From an uncultured Oscillospiraceae bacterium (lineage in GTDB: Bacteria > Bacillota > Clostridia > Oscillospirales > Oscillospiraceae), in NCBI GenBank assembly GCA_934590325.1, contig CAKTOW010000004.1, positions 62,001 through 126,000 on the forward strand: a DNA stretch of 64,000 bases, given 5' to 3'. Under the pieces are notes generated by a model, which saw nothing but the letters and a program-made list of their open reading frames with translations, did no database searches and was not told where the DNA came from. Below, one piece after another: positions 50,215 through 58,565 of this stretch (position 1 is the stretch's first letter; each line of letters begins with the position of its first letter). Position numbers and translations under genes: made by a program.

Positions 50215-51813
50215 ATGAGATACTGGAAACGAGCGGCGGCGCTGCTGCTGGCGCTGTGCATGACCGCGGCGCTGCTGAGCGGCTGCGGCGAGTCCCTCAA
50301 CGACGAGGCGAAGCTGTCGGTGGTCATGACCGGCGGCATTGATACGGTGGACCCGGCGCAGGCGGCGACATCCGCCGAGCGCACGGTGGTGCTGCACCTG
50401 TTCGACAACCTGTACCGGCTTACCGGCGAGGGGGTCATCCCCGCCGCGGCGCAGTCCTATCAGGTGGAGGACAACGAGGACGGCACGCAGACCTACACGT
50501 TCCACATCCGCTCCGACGCCAAGTGGTCGGACGGCGCGGCGGTGACGGCGGAGGACTTCGTGTACGCCTGGCAGCGGCTGGTGTCCCCGGACACGGACAG
50601 CCCCAGCGCGGAGATACTCTCTATGGTGGCGGGATATGAGGACGCCCGCGCCGGAACGCCGGAGGCGCTGGGTATCAGCGCGGAGGACGAGCATACCTTC
50701 GTGGTGACACTGAGCGCGCCGTGTTCCTGCTTCGTGGACGCGGTGTGTACCGCCGCGGCCACCATGCCGGTGCAGCGCGCCGCCGTGGAGGGCGGCGAGG
50801 ACTGGACGGCCAGCCGCACGTGGTTCGTGGGCAACGGCCCCTACCGGCGCACTGGGGATTGGGGCAACAGCAGCTTCATCTCCCTGGTGAAGCAGAGCGA
50901 CCACTATGACGCGCGGCGCACGCTGCCCGACCGCATCGAGATACAGTTCAAGCCCGCTGCCGAGGCGGCCAAGTCCGCCGGGGCGGTGGATGTGGTCATC
51001 GGTGCGGCGGGGACGGACGGCGCCCTGGGCGGTGAGCCCACCGTGGGCGTGCTGCTGATCAATCAGATGGCCACCAACATGGACAAGACCGGCCTGCGCC
51101 AGGCCATGAGCCTGGTCATTGACCGGAACGCCGCCGCCAAGGCGCTGGGCACGGACTATGCCGCCGCCGACGGGCTGGTGCCCTACGGCATACGCACCGC
51201 CGAGGGCGGGGAGTTCCGCCAGGTCAACGGGGCGGTCATCGACAACGAGCCGGACACCTATGGCCAGCGCTGCGCCCAGGCGGTGGAGCTGAAGAACGGC
51301 GCGGGGCTGGGCCGGCCGGAGGCCATGGCCTCTCTGGGCACGGTGACGCTGCTGTGCCGCAACATCCCGGCGCAGACCGCGCTGGCGCGCCAGCTGCAGC
51401 AGACCTGGAGGGATAAGCTGGGCCTGTCCGTGACCATCCAGACCGCCGAGGACGAGGAATTTGACCAACTGCTCAGCACCGGCGAGTTCACCCTGGCGCT
51501 GACGGAGCTGACGGCGCTGTACAACGATGCGTCCGCCTACCTGGACCCCTGGCGCACCGGCGACGCGCGGAATTACGCGCTGATCTACATGAACGCCTAC
51601 GATATCCTCATGCGCGTGGCGGCGGCCAGCACCTCTGCCGAGGCGCGGGACGCCTATCTGAAGGACGCGGAGGGATTGCTGCTGGACACCGCTAACGTGA
51701 TACCCATCTACGGGCGCCGGCAGCCCTACCAGCTGCGGGAGGACGTGCTGGGCGTCTGTGAGGACGGCATGGGCGCGTGGTACTTCGGCATGGCGCGGAA
51801 AGCGGTAAAGTGA
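50215..51813 (+). CDS. Oligopeptide-type ABC substrate-binding lipoprotein (family 5)
   Basis: A 532-residue lipoprotein (signal peptide, lipobox LLSGC) of the OppA/DppA solute-binding family. The family signature is near residues 40-60 (IDTVDPAQAATSAERTVVLHLFDNLYRL), with the later WSDGAAVTAEDFVYAWQRL block. It is a stand-alone gene between two terminators, with no permease or ATPase nearby, so it may serve a transporter encoded elsewhere or act as a peptide sensor. CGGAGGAACCCC precedes the ATG; an upstream frame from 50164 is rejected. Confidence 0.92.
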   Translation: MRYWKRAAALLLALCMTAALLSGCGESLNDEAKLSVVMTGGIDTVDPAQAATSAERTVVLHLFDNLYRLTGEGVIPAAAQSYQVEDNEDGTQTYTFHIRSDAKWSDGAAVTAEDFVYAWQRLVSPDTDSPSAEILSMVAGYEDARAGTPEALGISAEDEHTFVVTLSAPCSCFVDAVCTAAATMPVQRAAVEGGEDWTASRTWFVGNGPYRRTGDWGNSSFISLVKQSDHYDARRTLPDRIEIQFKPAAEAAKSAGAVDVVIGAAGTDGALGGEPTVGVLLINQMATNMDKTGLRQAMSLVIDRNAAAKALGTDYAAADGLVPYGIRTAEGGEFRQVNGAVIDNEPDTYGQRCAQAVELKNGAGLGRPEAMASLGTVTLLCRNIPAQTALARQLQQTWRDKLGLSVTIQTAEDEEFDQLLSTGEFTLALTELTALYNDASAYLDPWRTGDARNYALIYMNAYDILMRVAAASTSAEARDAYLKDAEGLLLDTANVIPIYGRRQPYQLREDVLGVCEDGMGAWYFGMARKAVK

Positions 51814-51855
51814 AATAAATATCCCCCGGCTCCGCCGGGGGATATTTATTTCCCA
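51812..51855 (+). terminator. Terminator after the peptide-binding lipoprotein
   Basis: The stem AAATAAATATCCCCCGGC / GCCGGGGGATATTTATTT (loop TCC). Confidence 0.9.
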
Positions 51856-51922
51856 CGTCCGACCGGATGGCCGTCCCCCTTTCCGTAGGGGGCGGAGTCC
51901 TCGACGCCCCGTGCCCCCGTAG

Positions 51923-51943
51923 GGGACGATGCCGCATCGTCCC
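51923..51943. repeat. Palindromic GGGACGATGC repeat
   Basis: GGGACGATGC and GCATCGTCCC flank a single C. It lies in a non-coding stretch with a second short inverted repeat (CCCCC/GGGGG near 51880-51894). It looks like an intergenic palindromic repeat unit; no other copy is in this window. Confidence 0.5.
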
Positions 51944-52001
51944 GTTCTTCCCCGTGGCCTTTAGTAGGAACTGTTGCACATACATTTGTAACAAAAATAT
52001 A

Positions 52002-52030
52002 TTGGCAAAAATACATTTACGACCTATAAT
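52002..52030 (+). promoter_or_regulatory. Promoter of the ATA-start lipoprotein
   Basis: TTGGCA (52002-52007), 17 bases, TATAAT (52025-52030). Transcription should begin near 52037, which is past the in-frame ATG at 52035. Confidence 0.72.
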
Positions 52031-52073
52031 AATCATGACGGCTCGATGCATTATTAAAGGAGGTGGGCAGACA

Positions 52074-52403
52074 ATAAAAAAGAGGATGATCGCCGCACTG
52101 CTGTTGGTGGTGCTGCTGGCGCTCACAGCTTGCGGGAGGAAAGACGAACTGCCGGAAGAAGTGATACTGGGCGGTAGGCTCTATTTCGTGTTTGAGGGGT
52201 TGAATCTCGACCCGCCAGTGACGCCCACGGAGGCGGACTATGCCGGTACCATCAAGTCATGCCGGCAGCCGGCGCCTGCCGAGAATGAGGAAACGAATGT
52301 GTCGTCGCTTGTCGGCCAGCCCTACGCGCTGGTGGAAGGGAACTATTTTGTCCTGTATGGCGACAAATGGACGGTTTGCACTGTGCCGGGGGAAGTGGAA
52401 TAA
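52074..52403 (+). CDS. Small lipoprotein with apparent ATA start
   Basis: About 109 residues reading (M)KKRMIAALLLVVLLALTACGRKDELP: signal peptide, lipobox LALTAC, then a small beta-rich domain of unknown function (VILGGRLYFVFEGLN, YALVEGNYFVLYGDKWTV). A perfect AGGAGG lies 10 bases before ATA at 52074. The upstream ATG (52035) is at or before the predicted transcript start and the next ATG (52086) is 22 bases from AGGAGG. ATA therefore appears to be the start, or the start codon has been lost by mutation. Function unknown. Confidence 0.68.
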   Translation: MKKRMIAALLLVVLLALTACGRKDELPEEVILGGRLYFVFEGLNLDPPVTPTEADYAGTIKSCRQPAPAENEETNVSSLVGQPYALVEGNYFVLYGDKWTVCTVPGEVE

Positions 52404-52440
52404 CGAAAAAGGGGAGGCGTGTACGCCTCCCCTTTTTCGC
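52402..52440 (+). terminator. Terminator after the small lipoprotein
   Basis: The stem CGAAAAAGGGGAGGCG / CGCCTCCCCTTTTTCG (loop TGTA). Confidence 0.9.
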
Positions 52441-52508
52441 CTTTTCAAGGATGGGAGACAGGGGGAAGGGAACTAAGGGATCCATTCTCCTTTGAACGGC
52501 GCTTTTGG

Positions 52509-52536
52509 CTACTTTTGCCGCCGCGGGCAAAAGTAG
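52509..52536. repeat. Palindromic CTACTTTTGCC repeat
   Basis: CTACTTTTGCC and GGCAAAAGTAG are separated by GCCGCG. It lies in the non-coding gap 52441-52594 before the trigger factor gene and has no T-run for termination in either direction. It resembles repeat units common in gut clostridia. Confidence 0.5.
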
Positions 52537-52594
52537 ATCGTCCCCGCCGAAGGTCATTACGCCCGCAGGCGCGACCTCCGTTATTTTTGGGATA

Positions 52595-53851
52595 TTACTT
52601 CCGCTTCGCGGAGTTGACCACCACCGCCTGAGCGGCGGCCAGCTTCAGGTCGTGGCGCAGGCGCAGGGGCGGCAGCTGCTGGCGCAGCAGCTCGGCGGAC
52701 AGGCCGTACTGCCCGGACAGCTCTGCGTACTTGGCGTCCACGTCGGCCTCGGTGATGTCGATGCCCTCGCGGCGGGCGATCTCCGTCATGGCCAGCTCGT
52801 ACCGGGCGGCGGCCGCCGCCTGCTCCCGGGCGTGGGAGCGCAGCTGCTCCATGGTCATGCCCCCGGCCTCCAAATATTGCTCCAGGGACACGCCCTGAGC
52901 CTGCAGGTGCCCGCGCAGCTCGTTGACCAGGCCGTCCAGCTGGTTTTCCACCATAGCGTCGGGGATGGTGACGGTCATGCCCTCCGTCACCTGGCGGATC
53001 AGGTCGTTGGCGAACTGCTCCGCGGCCTGGGCCTGCTTCTTCTGCACGGCGGTCTCCATAACGGCGCGGCGCAGGGCGGACACATCGGCGAAGCCCTGCT
53101 GCCGGGCGAATTCATCGTTCCACTCCGGGGTGGCGCGGCGGGTGATCTGATGCACCTTGATGCGGAACACCGCGTCCTTGCCGGCCAGTTCGGGGACATA
53201 CTCCGTGGGGAACGTCACCTTCACATCCCGCTCCTCGCCCACGGCGGCGCCGGCTACCTGCTCCTCAAAGCCGGGGATGAAGTAGCCACTGCCCAGCAGC
53301 AGAGGGTACTGCTCGCCCTTGCCGCCCTCGAACGCCACGCCATCCACGAAGCCCTCAAAGTCCAGCGTGACCTCGTCGCCCATGGCGGCCTTCTCCGGGT
53401 GCTCGATGGCGGGGTGCTGCTGCGCGTACTCGGCCAGCGCGGCTTCGGTATCATCGCTGCTGAGTTCCACCTCCGGATAGACGGCGGTAAGGCCCTTGTA
53501 CTGCCCCAGCTGTACCTCCGGGTACAGGTCGATGACGGCGGTGAAGGTGTAGCCGTCGGGGCCGATGGTCTCCACCGTCAGGGTGGGGGTACCGGCGATC
53601 TGGATGTCGCTCTGGCCGATGGCCTCCACCAGCGCCTGGGGATAGGTGTCGTTCACCGCGTCCTGGTACAGGAACTCGGCGCCGTATTTCTTCTCGATGT
53701 TCTCGCGGGTGGGCTCGCCCTCCACGGGGAACACGGACTTCACGCCCTGATAGCAGCGTGCCAGGGACTGCTGCCATGTCTCCTTATCCACGGAGATGGC
53801 CAGGCGTACCTGGCGCTTTTCGGGGATGTTCTGCCGCATAATGACCTGCAT
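52595..53851 (-). CDS. tig: Trigger factor-type chaperone/peptidyl-prolyl isomerase
   Basis: About 418 residues with the three trigger factor regions. The N-terminal ribosome-binding part is divergent. The FKBP-like PPIase part is around residues 150-235 (GDEVTLDFEGFVDGVAFEGGKGEQYPLLLGSGYFIPGFEEQVAG). The helical C-terminal part is rich in Gln/Ala. It helps nascent chains fold. The usual ribosome-docking GFRxGKxP signature is not seen in the N-terminal part (PEKRQVRLAISVDKE at the start), so it may be a non-standard paralogue. AGGAGGTCACAG precedes the ATG at 53851. Confidence 0.85.
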   Translation of the reverse strand: MQVIMRQNIPEKRQVRLAISVDKETWQQSLARCYQGVKSVFPVEGEPTRENIEKKYGAEFLYQDAVNDTYPQALVEAIGQSDIQIAGTPTLTVETIGPDGYTFTAVIDLYPEVQLGQYKGLTAVYPEVELSSDDTEAALAEYAQQHPAIEHPEKAAMGDEVTLDFEGFVDGVAFEGGKGEQYPLLLGSGYFIPGFEEQVAGAAVGEERDVKVTFPTEYVPELAGKDAVFRIKVHQITRRATPEWNDEFARQQGFADVSALRRAVMETAVQKKQAQAAEQFANDLIRQVTEGMTVTIPDAMVENQLDGLVNELRGHLQAQGVSLEQYLEAGGMTMEQLRSHAREQAAAAARYELAMTEIARREGIDITEADVDAKYAELSGQYGLSAELLRQQLPPLRLRHDLKLAAAQAVVVNSAKRK

Positions 53852-53979
53852 ACTGTGACCTCCTGATGTCTGTGATTGGAAACAGTATACTATACGGTGG
53901 GCCTGTTTGTCCAGCCTGTTGAACACTGGGGAGACTTTGCCTGAGTTGTAAAAATTCTGTGATATTTGCGCGGTGGGGG

Positions 53980-54009
53980 TTGCCATGGACAGGGCTGTTC
54001 TGCTACAAT
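53980..54009 (+). promoter_or_regulatory. Promoter of the PAP2 gene
   Basis: TTGCCA (53980-53985), 18 bases, TACAAT (54004-54009). Confidence 0.6.
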
Positions 54010-54052
54010 ACGGGATACTGAATTTACTATCCTGTCTCTGTCGGAGGGTCTC

Positions 54053-54715
54053 ATGCAGCGCATCAAGGAGTTTTTCCGCACCCACCCCCACGCGTGGTGG
54101 GGCGCGTATCTGCCGGTGTATCTGGCGATGTTTTTCACCATAGAGCATTTCATCACGGACAACTACTGGGCCACCCAGACGGTGCTGGACGACCATGTGC
54201 CCTTTTGCGAGTGGTTCATCTTCCCCTACGTGTCCTGGAGTCCCTTACTGGTGGTGCTGGGTATCTACCTCATCCTGAAGGATGGCGAGGGGTTCCGCCG
54301 GTACATGTGGTTCATCATGGTGACATTCACCACGGCGGTGGTGTTCTGCATCATCGTGCCCAACGGGCAGGACCTGCGCCCGGCGGTGATGGCGCACCAC
54401 AACGCCGCCACGTGGCTGGTGGAGTACACGTATTCCATCGACACCAACACCAACGTGTTCCCCAGCGTGCACGTGCTGGGCTGCATGGCGGCGGTGGCCG
54501 CCGTGTGGCACACACCGGGGCTGAAGAAGCCCGGCTGGCGCTGGGGCGTGACGCTGTACGCCGCGCTGATCATGGCGGCCACGGTGTTCGTCAAGCAGCA
54601 CGCCGTTATCGACGTGTTTGCCGGACTGCTGACGGGCGCCATCGCCTACGTGTTCGTGTACGTGGTGGTGGGACGGCGCAGGGACAAACGGCTGCAGGCC
54701 GCCGGGAACGAATAA
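54053..54715 (+). CDS. PAP2-superfamily membrane phosphatase
   Basis: About 220 residues with five or six membrane helices. The three phosphatase motifs can be seen in reduced form: PNGQDLRP near residue 101, FPSVHVLG (catalytic His) near 140, and KQHAVIDVFAG (catalytic His and Asp) near 183. Typical substrates are phosphatidic acid, PGP or undecaprenyl pyrophosphate. It is a single-gene unit with GGAGGGTCTC before its ATG. The substrate is not predicted. Confidence 0.88.
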   Translation: MQRIKEFFRTHPHAWWGAYLPVYLAMFFTIEHFITDNYWATQTVLDDHVPFCEWFIFPYVSWSPLLVVLGIYLILKDGEGFRRYMWFIMVTFTTAVVFCIIVPNGQDLRPAVMAHHNAATWLVEYTYSIDTNTNVFPSVHVLGCMAAVAAVWHTPGLKKPGWRWGVTLYAALIMAATVFVKQHAVIDVFAGLLTGAIAYVFVYVVVGRRRDKRLQAAGNE

Positions 54716-54717
54716 AC

Positions 54718-54752
54718 GAGAGCCGCTGCCCTGCCGGGCGGCGGCTTTTTCC
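54718..54752 (+). terminator. Terminator after the PAP2 gene
   Basis: GAGAGCCGCTGCCC pairs with GGGCGGCGGCTTTTT, followed by a T-run. Confidence 0.8.
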
Positions 54753-54784
54753 ACGGTTTTCCGTGGATTTTGGTATTCTGATAA

Positions 54785-54813
54785 TTGACGATTTCACGCG
54801 GTGATGGTACAAT
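54785..54813 (+). promoter_or_regulatory. Promoter of nfnAB
   Basis: TTGACG (54785-54790), 17 bases, TACAAT (54808-54813). Confidence 0.75.
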
Positions 54814-54876
54814 ACAAGGACGGACACTGGCGGCGGCGCTGCCGCCGTGCATTATGAAGAAAAGGAGCCGTGATGT

Positions 54877-55719
54877 ATGTACCGTATCGTCAGAAAAGAA
54901 GCGCTCAAGCCCACCGTGATCCTCTATGAGATCGAAGCCCCCATGGTGGCCAGAAAGGCGGAGCCGGGCCAGTTCATCATCCTGCGCGTGGATGAGAACG
55001 GCGAGCGTATCCCCATCACCATCCATGACTACGACAGGGAAAAGGGCACTGTGACAATCATCGTCCAGACCGTGGGCGCCACCACCGAGAAGCTGAGCCA
55101 TAAGCAGCAGGGCGAGTGCCTGCACGATTTCGTGGGCCCCCTGGGCCGTCCCACCGAGACCGAGGGCAAGAAGAAGGTCTGCGTCGTCGGCGGCGGCGTG
55201 GGCTGCGCCATCGCCTATCCCGTGCTGAAGAAATTCCACGACTGCGGTGCCGAGGTGCACGCGGTGGTGGGCTTCAAGAGCAAGGACGTGGTCATTCTGG
55301 AGGACAAGTTCAAGGCCGTTTCCTCCGTGCTGAAGGTCTGTACCGACGACGGCTCTTACGGCCGCAAGGGTCTTGTTACCGAGGCGCTGAAGGAGCTGCT
55401 GGACGAGGGCAACGTGTATGACGAGATCTTCGCCATCGGCCCCATGGTCATGATGAAGTTCGTCTGTAAGACCACCGCGCCGTACAATATGCCCACCACT
55501 GTTTCCATGAGCCCCATCATGATCGACGGCACCGGTATGTGCGGCGGCTGCCGCCTGACCGTGGGCGGCGAGACAAAGTTCGCCTGCGTGGACGGCCCCG
55601 ACTTCGACGGCCAGAAGGTGGACTGGGATCTGGCGGTGAAGCGCAACCAGATGTACCACGACTTCGAGCTGCGCAAGCACGAGGAAGTCTGCAATCTGTT
55701 CAAGCAGGAGGTAAAGTAA
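54877..55719 (+). CDS. nfnA: NfnA: NADH-dependent ferredoxin:NADP oxidoreductase, small subunit
   Basis: A 280-residue FAD/NAD-binding protein of the sulfide dehydrogenase/dihydroorotate dehydrogenase electron-transfer family. An FAD-binding barrel has ERIPITIHDYD, then a nucleotide-binding VVGGGVGCAIAYPVLK, and the C-terminal [2Fe-2S] motif MCGGCRLTVGGETKFACVDGP. With NfnB it forms the electron-bifurcating transhydrogenase that balances NADH, NADPH and ferredoxin. An older name is glutamate synthase-like beta subunit. The ATG of nfnB follows one base after its stop. Confidence 0.93.
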   Translation: MYRIVRKEALKPTVILYEIEAPMVARKAEPGQFIILRVDENGERIPITIHDYDREKGTVTIIVQTVGATTEKLSHKQQGECLHDFVGPLGRPTETEGKKKVCVVGGGVGCAIAYPVLKKFHDCGAEVHAVVGFKSKDVVILEDKFKAVSSVLKVCTDDGSYGRKGLVTEALKELLDEGNVYDEIFAIGPMVMMKFVCKTTAPYNMPTTVSMSPIMIDGTGMCGGCRLTVGGETKFACVDGPDFDGQKVDWDLAVKRNQMYHDFELRKHEEVCNLFKQEVK

Positions 55720-55720
55720 G

Positions 55721-57118
55721 ATGGCTGCTAAGATCAATATGCGTTTGGACAAGAACGAGATGCCCTCTCAGGATCCCAATGTCCGCAACAAGAATTTCCT
55801 CGAGGTGGCCCTGGGCTACACCGAGGAGCAGGCGCTGGACGAGGCCGCCCGCTGCCTGAACTGCAAGAACCATCCCTGCGTGGACGGCTGTCCCGTCAAC
55901 GTGCGCATCCCCGAGTTCATCCAGAAGATCGTGGAGAAGGACTACGAGGGCGCCTATCAGGTCATCCATCAGACCAGCTCCCTGCCCGCCGTGTGCGGCC
56001 GTGTCTGCCCCCAGGAGAGCCAGTGCGAGATGCACTGCGTCCGCGGCAAGAAGGGCGACCCCGTGGGTATCGGCCGTCTGGAGCGCTTTGTGGCCGACTG
56101 GCACAACGCCCACAGCACCGAGGCCGCGCCGGTCCCCGCACCCAACGGCCACAAGGTGGCTGTGATCGGCTCCGGCCCCGCGGGCCTGACCTGCGCCGGC
56201 GACCTGGCCAAGAAGGGCTATGAGGTCACGGTGTTCGAGGCGCTGCACCTGGCCGGCGGCGTGCTGGTGTACGGTATTCCTGAGTTCCGTCTGCCCAAGG
56301 CCATCGTCCAGAAGGAAGTGGACGGCCTGAAGGCCATGGGCGTCAAGGTGGAGACGAACACCGTGGTGGGCCGCACCATCACCATCGACGAGCTGATGGA
56401 GGAGTACGGCTTCGAGGCAGTGTTCATCGGCTCCGGCGCCGGTCTGCCCATGTTCATGAACATCCCCGGCGAGAACCTGAAGGGCGTCTACTCCGCCAAC
56501 GAGTTCCTGACCCGCATCAATCTGATGAAGGCTTACCGCGAGGACAGCGATACGCCCATCATGGACCTGAAGGGCAAGACTGTGGCCGTGGTGGGCGGCG
56601 GCAACGTGGCTATGGACGCCGCCCGCTGCTCCAAGCGCCTGGGTGCCGAGGTGTACGTGGTGTATCGCCGCGGTATGGAGGAGCTCCCCGCCCGTCACGA
56701 GGAGGTGGAGCACGCCATCGAAGAGGGCGTTATCTTCAAGACCCTGAACAACCCCGTGCAGATCAACGGCGACGAGCAGGATTGTGTCAAGTCTATGACC
56801 TGCATCGAGATGGAGCTGGGTGAGCCGGATGCCTCCGGCCGCCGCCGTCCCGTGGAGAAGAAGGGCAGCGAGTTCGACCTGCCTGTGGACGCGGTCATCA
56901 TGTCCCTGGGCACCAGCCCCAACCCGCTGATCAAGTCCACCACCAAGGGCTTGGAGGTCAACAAGAAGGGCGGCATCATCGTCAACGAGGAGGGGCTTAC
57001 CTCCCGCCAGGCGGTGTACGCCGGCGGCGACGCTGTTACCGGCGCGGCCACTGTCATTCTGGCCATGGGTGCCGGCAAGTTGGGCGCCAAGTCCATCGAC
57101 GAGTACCTGAGCAAGTAA
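55721..57118 (+). CDS. nfnB: NfnB: NADPH-binding large subunit (GltD/SudA-like)
   Basis: A 465-residue flavoprotein. The N-terminal eight-cysteine domain for two [4Fe-4S] clusters has CLNCKNHPCVDGCPV and CGRVCPQESQCEMHC. Then come FAD loop VIGSGPAGLTCAGDL, NADPH loop VVGGGNVAMDAARCSKRLG and the C-terminal YAGGDAVTGAATVILAMGAGK. Annotated elsewhere as glutamate synthase small subunit, but the pairing with NfnA one base upstream and no GltB large subunit nearby argue for the NfnAB complex. Confidence 0.93.
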   Translation: MAAKINMRLDKNEMPSQDPNVRNKNFLEVALGYTEEQALDEAARCLNCKNHPCVDGCPVNVRIPEFIQKIVEKDYEGAYQVIHQTSSLPAVCGRVCPQESQCEMHCVRGKKGDPVGIGRLERFVADWHNAHSTEAAPVPAPNGHKVAVIGSGPAGLTCAGDLAKKGYEVTVFEALHLAGGVLVYGIPEFRLPKAIVQKEVDGLKAMGVKVETNTVVGRTITIDELMEEYGFEAVFIGSGAGLPMFMNIPGENLKGVYSANEFLTRINLMKAYREDSDTPIMDLKGKTVAVVGGGNVAMDAARCSKRLGAEVYVVYRRGMEELPARHEEVEHAIEEGVIFKTLNNPVQINGDEQDCVKSMTCIEMELGEPDASGRRRPVEKKGSEFDLPVDAVIMSLGTSPNPLIKSTTKGLEVNKKGGIIVNEEGLTSRQAVYAGGDAVTGAATVILAMGAGKLGAKSIDEYLSK

Positions 57119-57122
57119 ATAA

Positions 57123-57172
57123 TACATAAAAGCCGCCGCAGACCGTGAAACGGTCTGCGGCGGTTTTTTGCG
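57123..57172. terminator. Bidirectional terminator
   Basis: AAAAGCCGCCGCAGACCGT pairs with ACGGTCTGCGGCGGTTTTTT across GAAA; it separates nfnB from the converging CNNM/CorC gene. Confidence 0.9.
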
Positions 57173-57186
57173 CTTTATTATGCGGT

Positions 57187-58446
57187 TTATTCATTCGGCT
57201 CCGCGGTCTCGGCGGGTCCCTCGTCCTGCGTCACCTGGATCTCGCCGGTGCGGTGGTTGTCCACGCGGGTCACCAGCACGTGGAGATCGTCGTAGTCGAA
57301 CCGGTCGCCCACCTCGGGGACGCGGTCGCACTTCTCCATGACCCAGCCGCTGACGGAGGTCATCTCGGTCTCGTCGGACAGGTGGAAGAACTCGGCGAAG
57401 TCGTCAAAGTCCATGGCGGCGTCCACCAGATAGGTGCGGGGGGCGATCTTACGGATAAAGACCTCCTCCTCGTCGTGTTCGTCCCAAATCTCGCCCACCA
57501 GCTCCTCCAGGATGTCCTCCATGGTGACGATGCCGCAGGTACCGCCGTACTCGTCCACTACCACGGCCATCTGGGTCTTGGCCAGCTGCAGCTTCTTCAG
57601 AAGCAGGCTGATGGGCTCGTTCTCCAGCACGAAAACGGCGGGGGAGAGAATGTCCTCCAGGGGCTTGTCCGTAACGCCGCAGCCCACGTAGAAGTCCTTC
57701 TGATGCACGGTGCCGAGGATGTGGTCGATGTCCTCCCGGTAGATCAGCAGACGGGAGTACTTGGTCTGTGTGAACAGGTCGGCCACCTCCTCCTTGGAGG
57801 CGGTGACGGGCAGGGCCGCCAGGTCCACGCGGTGGATAAGGATGTCCTGGGCCTCCTGATCGGAAAAGCCGATGGCATTTTTCAGCAGGTCGCCCTCGTC
57901 CTTGTCGATGCTGCCGTCCTGCTGTACCTCGTTGACCAGCATCAGCAGCTCCTCCGGGGACATCTTGCTGTCGGCGCTGAGGTGGAACAGCTTAGCCAGC
58001 AGTTTCTTCCACAGGGAGAACAGGAAGTTCAGGGGCATCAGCAGCCAGATCAGGCAGCGCAGGAAGGGCGCTGCGGTCATGGCCCACTCCTCGGCACAGT
58101 CCTTGGCGATGCTCTTGGGGGAAATCTCGCCGAAGATCAGCACCACCACCGTCACTACCACGGTGGACAGGGTGGCGCCGGCGTCGCCGAAGCTCTTGAC
58201 GAACAGCACCGTGCCGATAGAGGCCATGGCGATGTTCACGATGTTGTTGCCGATGAGGATGGTGGACAGCAGCCGGTCGTACCGCTCCAGCAGCTTACAG
58301 ACCAGAGCGGCGCGGCTGTTGCCCTTCTCCGCCAGCATTTTAAGGCGTGTGACATTGGCGGAGGAAAACGCGGTCTCCGTGGCCGAGAAGTAGGCGGACA
58401 GCAGGAGACAGACCAGCATAATGATGATATATGTTGTATTTGACAA
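57187..58446 (-). CDS. CNNM/CorC-family transporter, copy 2
   Basis: A 419-residue protein: CNNM transmembrane domain (MSNTTYIIIMLVCLLLSAYFSATETAFSSA, residues 1-185), two CBS domains (about 205-330; LLIYREDIDHILG, MAVVVDEYGGTCGIVTMEDILEELVGEI) and a C-terminal CorC_HlyC domain. Same family as the gene at 44046 but clearly divergent. It likely exports or controls Mg2+ or another cation. Promoter TTGACA-17-TATAAT lies 35 bases upstream; unlike copy 1, it has no long leader. Confidence 0.92.
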   Translation of the reverse strand: MSNTTYIIIMLVCLLLSAYFSATETAFSSANVTRLKMLAEKGNSRAALVCKLLERYDRLLSTILIGNNIVNIAMASIGTVLFVKSFGDAGATLSTVVVTVVVLIFGEISPKSIAKDCAEEWAMTAAPFLRCLIWLLMPLNFLFSLWKKLLAKLFHLSADSKMSPEELLMLVNEVQQDGSIDKDEGDLLKNAIGFSDQEAQDILIHRVDLAALPVTASKEEVADLFTQTKYSRLLIYREDIDHILGTVHQKDFYVGCGVTDKPLEDILSPAVFVLENEPISLLLKKLQLAKTQMAVVVDEYGGTCGIVTMEDILEELVGEIWDEHDEEEVFIRKIAPRTYLVDAAMDFDDFAEFFHLSDETEMTSVSGWVMEKCDRVPEVGDRFDYDDLHVLVTRVDNHRTGEIQVTQDEGPAETAEPNE

Positions 58447-58481
58447 AACAAATGCCTTCCTTTTTTCAATAAATCCCGCCC

Positions 58482-58510
58482 ATTATATACAAAAATCCCG
58501 TCTGTGTCAA
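58482..58510 (-). promoter_or_regulatory. Promoter of the CNNM/CorC gene, copy 2
   Basis: A consensus promoter on the minus strand: TTGACA (58510-58505), 17 bases, TATAAT (58487-58482). Confidence 0.85.
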
Positions 58511-58519
58511 GGGCGGGCG

Positions 58520-58560
58520 CGGAAAAGGGAGGGCGCCTTGCGGCGTCCTCCCTTTGTATG
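58520..58560 (-). terminator. Terminator after the CBS-type pyrophosphatase gene
   Basis: On the minus strand, CAAAGGGAGGACGCC pairs with GGCGCCCTCCCTTTT, followed by T's. Confidence 0.8.
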
Positions 58561-58565
58561 TATTC

